Below, piece by piece: positions 14,894 to 20,883 of a stretch of 30,370 nt of DNA (position 1 is its first letter; the number at the start of each line of letters is the position of its first letter). The position numbers and the translations under genes are program-made. Below the pieces are notes generated by a model, which was not told the origin of the DNA, made no database searches, and saw only the letters and a program-made list of their open reading frames with translations. The DNA is from JAZSMJ01 sp045535815 (GTDB taxonomy: Bacteria > Bacillota > Clostridia > Oscillospirales > CAG-272). The DNA lies in assembly GCA_045535815.1 (NCBI GenBank), contig JAZSMJ010000044.1, positions 1 to 30,370 on the forward strand, written 5' to 3'.

Positions 14894-16696
14894 TTATTCC
14901 TTTTCCTGATATATCTCTCTGAACTGCTTTACGGTATCGGCAAACATTGCTACTGCGTCCTCGATGACCTCGGGCTTGGTAAGGTCTATATCCGCAACCA
15001 GAAGGCTGTCGAGCGGGCTCTTTGAGCCGCCGCACTTCAAGAAATCGAGATACTTACCTATATACGCCTCGCCCTGCTCGAATATCTTCTTTACTATACT
15101 GCTTGCGGCAGATATGCAGGTTGCATACTTGTAAACGTAGAAATATCTGTAGAAGTGAGGGATACGCATCCACTCAAGTGCGATCTGCTTATCGCAGACC
15201 ACTCTCGGGCCGAAGTACTTCTTGACTATCGCATAGTACTCATCGCAGAGAAGGTCGGCAGTGAGCACCTCGCCTGCCTCGCAAAGAGCGTGCATCCTCT
15301 TTTCAAATTCGGCAAACATGGTCTGTCTGTAAAGGGTGCCCTTGTAGGTCTCCATTATCTGATTGAGCACCGATAGCTTTTCCGCTTTACTCTTTGACTC
15401 ATTCAGCTTTTTGTAGGAGTATATGAGCTCGTTTACGGTGGACGCTACCTCTGCTACGAATATGGTATACTCGGATTCGTGGAAGGGGTTGCTCTTCTTT
15501 GAGAAATAGCTGTGCATCGAGTGACCTGCCTCGTGAGCGAGGGTTGAAACGTCCTCCAGCGTACCCGTGTAGTTCATAAGTATGAGGGGATCGGAATCGT
15601 AGCAGCCTGCGCTGTACGCACCGCCACGCTTACCTTTGTTGGGGTAGACGTCTACCCAGCTCTTTTCCTTAAGACCTGCTTCAAGGGTATCGTGGTACTC
15701 GTCACCGAGTATCTTTATTGCGTCGAGCACCTCCTCGACTGCCTCCTCATAGCTGTACCTTCTGTCACATTCGCTTATCAGCTGAGGATAGAGGTCGTAC
15801 ATATGGAGCTTTGATAAGCCGAGAAGCTCTTTTTTGAGGTCGTAATACTCAAAAAGGGGCTGCAGATTTTTATTTACGGTATCTATAAGATTGTTGTATA
15901 TATCGGGTGTGGTCTCATCGTCAAAAACGGAGGCGGTGAGGCTGTCTGCAAAGCCACGTGTCTTCGACATGGTGGTCTTTTCACGGACGAAGCCGTTTAT
16001 TATGGTGGCGATGGTATTGCGGTACTGTCCGTAGACCTTGTAAAGACGGTTGAACGCCCCTCTTCTTACGTTTCTGTCACGGCTCATAAGGAAGGTGACG
16101 TAGGTCGAATCGGTAAGCTCGGTCATCTCGCCACCGTCGCCCTTTATCTTGCCGAAGCGCATATCGGAATCGGTGAAGATGCCGTATATATCGGAATGAG
16201 TGCCAAGGCATCTTTCGGTATCGGCAAGCACCTTTTCGCACTCGTCCGAGAGGGTGTGGGGCTTATATCTGAACTGCCCCTCGATATCTCTGCGGTATTC
16301 CTCAAGCTTGGGATAATCCTTGAAGAATGAATCGAGCGTTTCCTTTGAGAGCTTGAGAATATAGGGACGGACGAAGTATGCGGCTGCAGAGGCTCTTACG
16401 TAAAGGTCGTAGACCTTGCCGACCAGCGCCTGATTTGCGTTTACCGACATATCAACGTCAAAGCTGCGTGATGCAAACTCAAAAAGCTTTGTAACGACAC
16501 GCATAACGCTTGAATAATCGCAAAGTGCGTCGTAAAGCCCCTTTGCCGATGCGATTATAGTCTTCTCGTGGCGAGGATAGTCGGCTACCAGCGCCTCCGC
16601 CTTCTGAAAGTCCTCATGGAAGGCGGCTTCACTTGGGTATATTGTGGAAAGATCCCATTTGTATTTTGACGGAATATCTGCTCTTACGTCTGTCAT
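14894..16696 (-). CDS. pepF: Oligoendopeptidase F (M3 family)
   Basis: 600-aa cytosolic zinc peptidase that degrades medium-length peptides. The N-terminal oligoendopeptidase F domain starts DIPSKYKWDLSTIYPSEAAF. The M3 catalytic domain carries HEAGH at 388-392 (TLAHEAGHSMHSYFSKK), with Glu416 in FVAEVAST as the probable third zinc ligand, and ends with YATCISAASSIVKKI. An in-frame ATG at 16744 would add 16 residues that fall inside a terminator hairpin, while the ATG at 16696 follows AAAGGAG, so 16696 is chosen. Its apparent promoter lies beyond that hairpin, which suggests attenuation. Confidence 0.96.
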   Translation of the reverse strand: MTDVRADIPSKYKWDLSTIYPSEAAFHEDFQKAEALVADYPRHEKTIIASAKGLYDALCDYSSVMRVVTKLFEFASRSFDVDMSVNANQALVGKVYDLYVRASAAAYFVRPYILKLSKETLDSFFKDYPKLEEYRRDIEGQFRYKPHTLSDECEKVLADTERCLGTHSDIYGIFTDSDMRFGKIKGDGGEMTELTDSTYVTFLMSRDRNVRRGAFNRLYKVYGQYRNTIATIINGFVREKTTMSKTRGFADSLTASVFDDETTPDIYNNLIDTVNKNLQPLFEYYDLKKELLGLSKLHMYDLYPQLISECDRRYSYEEAVEEVLDAIKILGDEYHDTLEAGLKEKSWVDVYPNKGKRGGAYSAGCYDSDPLILMNYTGTLEDVSTLAHEAGHSMHSYFSKKSNPFHESEYTIFVAEVASTVNELIYSYKKLNESKSKAEKLSVLNQIMETYKGTLYRQTMFAEFEKRMHALCEAGEVLTADLLCDEYYAIVKKYFGPRVVCDKQIALEWMRIPHFYRYFYVYKYATCISAASSIVKKIFEQGEAYIGKYLDFLKCGGSKSPLDSLLVADIDLTKPEVIEDAVAMFADTVKQFREIYQEKE

Positions 16697-16716
16697 TGTG
16701 TGATCTCCTTTGATAT

Positions 16717-16746
16717 TTAAAAAAATGACCGCAGAAGCGGTCATTT
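16717..16746 (-). terminator. Terminator hairpin between thiT and pepF
   Basis: AAATGACCGC / GCGGTCATTT (10 bp, loop TTCT on the minus strand) followed by TTTT. It ends thiT transcripts but also lies downstream of the only good pepF promoter and 20 bp before the pepF start. Confidence 0.85.
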
Positions 16747-16772
16747 CTGTCTTTTATGCTGTCCGCATAAAT

Positions 16773-16801
16773 ATTATACCATCAGGTACAGATAAATACA
16801 A
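16773..16801 (-). promoter_or_regulatory. Extended -10 promoter for pepF
   Basis: Minus strand TGGTATAAT is an extended -10 with perfect TATAAT (16773-16778). A weak -35 TTGTAT (16796-16801) is 17 bp upstream, overlapping the region just after the thiT stop. Confidence 0.6.
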
Positions 16802-16811
16802 CAATTAAAAT

Positions 16812-17390
16812 TTATTTTTCGTATATTCCGACAAGCCTTTGAACTACGGGTATCTTACTGATAACCATAGTTGCCGCCATGGTAAATACCATTTCGGGAA
16901 GCATATACGCACCGTTGTAGCATACCGAGTAGAGCAGGTAATTGGTACCGAAGCTCTCGGGCGTCCAGGATGCGAAGATGAGCGTTCCCGATATGAGATG
17001 GCATACAAAGCGAAGCGCTATTGCTATAGCAATGCCTGCGCACATACCGACTCTGCCGTGACCTCTCAGAAGTCCTGCAAGACCGAGGACAGTGAAGGCG
17101 AATATGTAGTCAACGAAAATGCAGGCAATAAGCGAGGTGGGTGTAAGTCCCCATCCGAGCAGACCGTCCATGGTTATACCGAAGATAAGCTGAATTATCG
17201 AGTATACGAAGGACGATGCAAGACCCCACGCGCTGCCGTGCTTTATGGCAACCAGGCAGATGGGAAGCATGCTGAGCAAGGTGACCGAGCCGCCGAGCGG
17301 CATATTCCAGATCTTTACAAGACTGAGCACCGTTGCCGCCGCTATCATAACGGCGCACTCAGTCAGGGCTATGATTTTTTTGTGTTGCAT
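16812..17390 (-). CDS. thiT: Thiamine ECF transporter S component ThiT
   Basis: 192-aa six-helix membrane protein, the substrate-capture subunit of an energy-coupling-factor thiamine transporter. Family features include TECAVMIAAATVLSLVKIW, LPICLVAIKHGSAWGLASSF, the WGLTPTSLIACIFVDYIFAF segment and YNGAYMLPEMVFT near the C-terminus. GGAGG lies before the ATG. The TPP riboswitch directly upstream confirms the substrate class. No EcfA or EcfT genes are in the window, so it presumably shares an energising module encoded elsewhere. Confidence 0.95.
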   Translation of the reverse strand: MQHKKIIALTECAVMIAAATVLSLVKIWNMPLGGSVTLLSMLPICLVAIKHGSAWGLASSFVYSIIQLIFGITMDGLLGWGLTPTSLIACIFVDYIFAFTVLGLAGLLRGHGRVGMCAGIAIAIALRFVCHLISGTLIFASWTPESFGTNYLLYSVCYNGAYMLPEMVFTMAATMVISKIPVVQRLVGIYEK

Positions 17391-17410
17391 TTGAGTTTTG
17401 ACCTCCGATT

Positions 17411-17449
17411 AAAAAATTTACCGCACATGATAATCATCAGTGCGGTAAA
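17411..17449 (-). terminator. Riboswitch terminator upstream of thiT
   Basis: On the minus strand TTTACCGCAC / GTGCGGTAAA (10 bp) with an internal ATGAT/ATCAT loop, followed by TTTTTT. It lies between the TPP aptamer and the thiT start, the expected expression platform for repression by thiamine pyrophosphate through termination. I did not resolve an anti-terminator helix. Confidence 0.85.
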
Positions 17450-17495
17450 ATCGAAATCGAAACTCGCGAGTTCAATTATGATTAAAACTCGATTT

Positions 17496-17590
17496 AATCT
17501 CCCTGCGCCGGTATTATCCATATCAGGTTTAAAGGGTTCGAAGCTCTGCTTCATCTCAGCCGATCGTGCGATCAGCACCCCTGATTATTC
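17496..17590 (-). ncRNA. TPP riboswitch (THI-box)
   Basis: The minus strand contains the conserved aptamer elements in order: AGGGGTGCT, GGCTGAGATG (17552-17561), ACCCTTTAAACCTGAT, ATGGATAATACC and GCGCAGGGA. AATC and GATT at the ends can close P1. It senses thiamine pyrophosphate and controls thiT through the terminator at 17411-17449. Confidence 0.97.
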
Positions 17591-17652
17591 ATTTGCGGTT
17601 TGGTCGGAATGCCTCGTCCGTCCGGAGCGTACAAAGCCTTTCCGTGTGATAG

Positions 17653-17681
17653 ATTATATCACCGATGCAGAATTTTGTCAA
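17653..17681 (-). promoter_or_regulatory. Consensus sigma-A promoter of thiT
   Basis: TTGACA (17676-17681) and TATAAT (17653-17658), both perfect, with a 17-bp spacer, drive the riboswitch leader. The -35 starts 16 bp beyond the end of the upstream glycosidase gene. Confidence 0.9.
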
Positions 17682-17697
17682 TAGCTTTGTGAAAAAA

Positions 17698-19083
17698 TCA
17701 GTTCTGACCCTTGGCAGAAGGGATTCTGCCGAATATCTGGAACTGCTGTATCTCCATCTGAGATGCGTTTACGAAATCTCCGCTGTATGCGTAAAGCTCG
17801 CCGTCCTCGAATTTTATCTCGATGTGAAGCGCTCTGCCTGCAAGGTCGGCCGTGGTCTTGCCATCCTTGAATTTGGGGCAGTAGTGCTTATCGTCGCCTG
17901 AGAAGGGGATGCAGTCGGCATGAGTAAATCCCTCGATGGGATTGTAGTCGTGATCGCATATCTCAAAGGTTGCCTTTTTTGCCTTTATGTTGAAGTCTAT
18001 CTCGCCCGACTTGTGGATGATGCCTCTGGTGAATACAGTTGCAGTTTTGCCCTCGTCTGCCTTAAGAGAGGCAAATCCGTCCTCACGGAGCTTGTAGGTG
18101 GCGATAACGCCGTCCTGCTCACCGAAATAGCCGTGCTCACGGTTTGCGGTACTGCAGGCGAAATATATATCTCCGTCGGGGCCTACGGTCGGGCTGGCAA
18201 ACACCATACCCTCGCAAATTCCCTTTGTGCGCTCAATGAAGGGCTCTCTTAAAAATCTCTGCCAATGAACGCCGCTTGTGCTGTAGGCAATCTGCGTATC
18301 CATAGTTCCGCCCTTGAACTTCCAATGCTTTTCGTTCAGCGTCTCGTATAAGTGAAGAACGCCCACGTACCAGCCCTTATACGCTATTGCACGAAGTCCG
18401 TATATTTCGGTGAGGGGCTTATCAAGAGCGTCGCCCCAGATAGCAAGCTCGGGCTTGGTAAAGGTCTTGAAATCACGGGTCTTTATAACGCAGACTCTTC
18501 TTTCGCCAACGAAGGGACGGGCAATAATTATCCAGCAATCCTCCGCATCAGACCAGAAGGCACTCGTAACCGGCTCGGTGCCTCTTGCGTGCCAGTAAAT
18601 TCCCTTTTCCTCCTCCCAATGAATGCCGTCGGGCGAGGTGAGAAGAAGGTCGTCAAGACCGCCGTAGTAGTCGTTTTTGGTAACCAGAGCCTTGTATCTG
18701 CGGGCAGGATCGCCGTCGTGGTCGTCACGCAGAATGAAGGCAGTCTCGCCGTTAAAATAACGGCAGATAGCCTGATTTTCATATCCGAGCGAGGGAGCAT
18801 AGCCCTGAACTCTCGCCTCTCTTGCGGTGTTTCTGGGCTCCCAATGGATAAGGTCGGAGCTTGTGTCGCAAACGGTGTAGGAATCGCCGTTTTTGAAGAC
18901 GTTTCGATACATCGAGTAGGTAGCAGTCTCGGGATCGTATACTATGCTGGGAATACCGGGGGTGAGGTTCTCGCCGTCCTTTGCTCTGATAATAGATTCT
19001 TCTATAAGCTCGGGCTTGCCCTGAACTCTCGTTACGTTTTCAAGGTAAAGCACTCTGTAATCGTCAAAAAATAGATTTGTCAT
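17698..19083 (-). CDS. Beta-propeller glycoside hydrolase-like protein (GH32/GH43 type)
   Basis: 461-aa cytoplasmic protein with the repeated strand pattern of a five-bladed beta-propeller glycosidase: LTPGIPSIVYDPETATYSMYR, SSDLIHWEPR, LTSPDGIHWEE, STSGVHWQRFL, KTRDFKTFTKP and EGMVFASPTVGPDGDIYF. Such (S/T)xDGxxW motifs recur in GH32/43/68/130-like proteins. A C-terminal beta-rich part (~350-461) resembles the accessory sandwich of GH32. I cannot assign the sugar or the catalytic acids with confidence, and there is no signal peptide. It stands alone under its own promoter and lacks a clear terminator before the thiT promoter. Confidence 0.75.
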   Translation of the reverse strand: MTNLFFDDYRVLYLENVTRVQGKPELIEESIIRAKDGENLTPGIPSIVYDPETATYSMYRNVFKNGDSYTVCDTSSDLIHWEPRNTAREARVQGYAPSLGYENQAICRYFNGETAFILRDDHDGDPARRYKALVTKNDYYGGLDDLLLTSPDGIHWEEEKGIYWHARGTEPVTSAFWSDAEDCWIIIARPFVGERRVCVIKTRDFKTFTKPELAIWGDALDKPLTEIYGLRAIAYKGWYVGVLHLYETLNEKHWKFKGGTMDTQIAYSTSGVHWQRFLREPFIERTKGICEGMVFASPTVGPDGDIYFACSTANREHGYFGEQDGVIATYKLREDGFASLKADEGKTATVFTRGIIHKSGEIDFNIKAKKATFEICDHDYNPIEGFTHADCIPFSGDDKHYCPKFKDGKTTADLAGRALHIEIKFEDGELYAYSGDFVNASQMEIQQFQIFGRIPSAKGQN

Positions 19084-19115
19084 ATTAATCCTCCGACAAA
19101 TGATATATTAAGCAA

Positions 19116-19144
19116 ATTTTAACATTAAACAAAGTGCTTGTCAA
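19116..19144 (-). promoter_or_regulatory. Sigma-A promoter of the beta-propeller glycosidase gene
   Basis: TTGACA (19139-19144) and TAAAAT (19116-19121) on the minus strand with a 17-bp spacer. The start codon follows a CGGAGG ribosome site. Confidence 0.8.
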
Positions 19145-19189
19145 TAGAAAAAAGACAAATTATGCCTTATAGGATTTTCTCTTCACTCG

Positions 19190-19775
19190 ATGATCGCCCC
19201 TACAGTCCTCTCCGTTTTGTTCGCACCGCACCGTTTGCCTTCTCCAGTGGGAGAGAAGTTTGCCACAGGCATACTTCAGGGACCGCTTTAGCGGTGGATG
19301 AGGTGTTGCTATGCAAACGATTTTATCTACAGCAAAAATGATATGTTTTTTACACCTCATCCGTCAGGCTTCGCCTGCCACCTTCTCCCACTGGAGAAGG
19401 CTCACAAGCTATGTTCGCACCGTACCGTATGGCTCCCTTGTGCAAAGGGAGCTCCGCCAAAGGCGGTGAGGGATTGTTTTTCCTTTGTGAACAACCCTTC
19501 CGTCACCTTCGGTGCCACCTCCCCTTACACAGGGGAGGCTCACAACCTATGTTCGCACCATCTCCGTAGGGACCGGCGTCCTCGACGGTCCGAGATATGT
19601 TAGCATATAACATAATTTTGGGGCACAATGTTTGCACGAACATCCTTCATCATAGATATCGAGCTAATCTTTTCGTACGAACGGACCGTCGAGGACGGTG
19701 CGTCCCTACAACCCTTGTTCGCACCGTATACATCCCCGGGCGGATATAGAAGGTCGCCCCTACGGTGTTTGTACA
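19190..19775. repeat. Repeat island 2 (mosaic of palindromic MITE-like elements)
   Basis: About 590 bp with no credible gene; short open frames here are repeat-derived. It holds a 165-bp inverted pair (18-bp arms 19237-19254 and 19384-19401, inner 11-bp arms 19296-19306 and 19352-19362), a GGCTCCCT element at 19431-19480, a TIR-bounded unit at 19566-19709, and a 30-bp segment at 19737-19766 shared with island 1. The 9-mer TGTTCGCAC separates units at 19218, 19412, 19550 and 19716. Confidence 0.85.
19566..19709. mobile_element. MITE-like element with ~27-bp terminal inverted repeats
   Basis: GTAGGGAC at the left end (19566-19573) and GTCCCTAC at the right end (19702-19709) are complementary. 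Inside them TCCTCGACGGTCCG (19579-19592) and CGGACCGTCGAGGA (19682-19695) are perfect 14-bp inverted repeats. The ~90-bp interior is AT-rich and non-coding. No transposase is present, so mobility would need to be supplied in trans. Confidence 0.6.
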
Positions 19776-19780
19776 AAACA

Positions 19781-19804
19781 CCCCTCTCGGTAAAACGAGA
19801 GGGG
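19781..19804 (-). terminator. Terminator of the nucleoside-hydrolase-like gene
   Basis: CCCCTCTCG / CGAGAGGGG (9 bp, 6-nt loop) followed on the minus strand by TGTTTTG, directly after the gene's stop codon. Confidence 0.75.
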
Positions 19805-19812
19805 ATAAAAAA

Positions 19813-20814
19813 TTATACTATCTCAAGAATGCTCAAAAGTGCTTTTGTCATAAGCCGTGCATAGCGTTCGGTATCGTACACCGTGAAGATAAAGCGATCG
19901 CTTGAGGCACTGTCCTCGCACCACTCGGTGTCGCCGTTCTCGTTACAGCTCACCCTTATCGGCGTGTATCCGAAAAGCGGATCGGAGCAAGCATCCTTGT
20001 CAACTATCCTGCCGCTTGTATCAACGGCAAGGCCCGCAATATCGAATATGCTTGCAGTACACCACATATGACGTATATTCTCACCGAGCTGCTCCTTTGC
20101 CTTTGTATCGGGCTCTGCCTTTATGGCGTGCAGATACCTTGGATCCTCCGATCTTTTCAGCATATAGAGAAAATAATTGAGAAGCTGTGGCGAGATTTTG
20201 TCAAATATCTGCTTTTGGATAAAGCTGTAATGCGTAGCATTCACACCGTCGCCGAAATTACAGTCTTGAAAGCAAGGATTCCAATATACAGGGCAGGGCG
20301 CTGAAAATACAGCCTGATATTCAACCTTGCCGAGTGCGACGTTCCATTCCTTTTGCTCCCTTGAATCTATAGCCGTGCCTGCATTGAGGACTATTCCCGC
20401 ACACTTATCCCTGAACACCTGCGGCGCTCTTTCAAGTGCAATAGCGACGTCAAGACAGCCGCCGACTATGCTGACGAACGCCTTTTCGGGCGCTCTTTCA
20501 AGGCACTTTATTATCTCATCCGCTGCCAAAACGTCTCCCGTATCAGCTCCCTTCCAAAGATGGCGGTTGCCTCGATGGGTATTTACGTCTGCTCCTATAG
20601 ATACGTGCACGTTCTTTTTGCAGATGCTGTTAAGCTGATAGACCGAGCAAAGAGCAGGTGAACCAAACTCATCCTTCGGATAGTCGATAACGATATGCTC
20701 AAGGTCGATATAGCCCTTTTTTGACAGCGCAAATATCTGTGCAAGATCAAAATGATCGTCGGGATCGACGTGCGGATGATAAAGGTCTGTTACGTGAATC
20801 AGCCTTGTTGCCAT
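19813..20814 (-). CDS. Nucleoside hydrolase-like protein
   Basis: 333-aa soluble protein of the inosine-uridine nucleoside hydrolase superfamily. The N-terminal RLIHVTDLYHPHVDPDDHFD carries an Asp cluster resembling, but not matching, the calcium-binding DTDPGxDD of true nucleoside hydrolases. FVSIVGGCLDVAIALERAP and CAGIVLNAGTAI correspond to the later strand-helix elements of the fold. Substrate is therefore uncertain. An ATG at 20850 would add 12 residues that fall within a terminator hairpin; the ATG at 20814 follows GAAAGGACGG and is preferred. It lies 30 bp after the terminator of the acyl-CoA synthetase gene with no room for a normal promoter. Confidence 0.78.
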   Translation of the reverse strand: MATRLIHVTDLYHPHVDPDDHFDLAQIFALSKKGYIDLEHIVIDYPKDEFGSPALCSVYQLNSICKKNVHVSIGADVNTHRGNRHLWKGADTGDVLAADEIIKCLERAPEKAFVSIVGGCLDVAIALERAPQVFRDKCAGIVLNAGTAIDSREQKEWNVALGKVEYQAVFSAPCPVYWNPCFQDCNFGDGVNATHYSFIQKQIFDKISPQLLNYFLYMLKRSEDPRYLHAIKAEPDTKAKEQLGENIRHMWCTASIFDIAGLAVDTSGRIVDKDACSDPLFGYTPIRVSCNENGDTEWCEDSASSDRFIFTVYDTERYARLMTKALLSILEIV

Positions 20815-20844
20815 TTTAACCGTCCTTTCAAAAAATGCAAATAA

Positions 20845-20875
20845 GATCATACCCTGCTTTTTGCCGGGTATGATC
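20845..20875 (-). terminator. Terminator of the XRE-cupin-acyl-CoA synthetase gene
   Basis: GATCATACCC / GGGTATGATC (10 bp) followed on the minus strand by TTATTTGCATTTTTT. The U-run is interrupted, so some readthrough into the next gene is likely. Confidence 0.75.
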
Positions 20876-20883
20876 TGTATTTA

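Noticed and set aside
14549..15035. Short frames in repeat island 1 on both strands
   Set aside because: They arise from GC-rich repeats and run into pepF in another frame.
18352..19074. 240-codon plus-strand frame opposite the glycosidase gene
   Set aside because: The minus-strand protein shows clear propeller motifs; this is its shadow.
19190..19775. Repeat island considered as a CRISPR array
   Set aside because: Units are of different lengths and orientation, with no regular repeat-spacer period, and no cas genes are present.
19298..19864. Short open frames in repeat island 2
   Set aside because: They translate palindromic repeat DNA (sequence such as SHRTVWLP), have no ribosome sites and are not gene-like.
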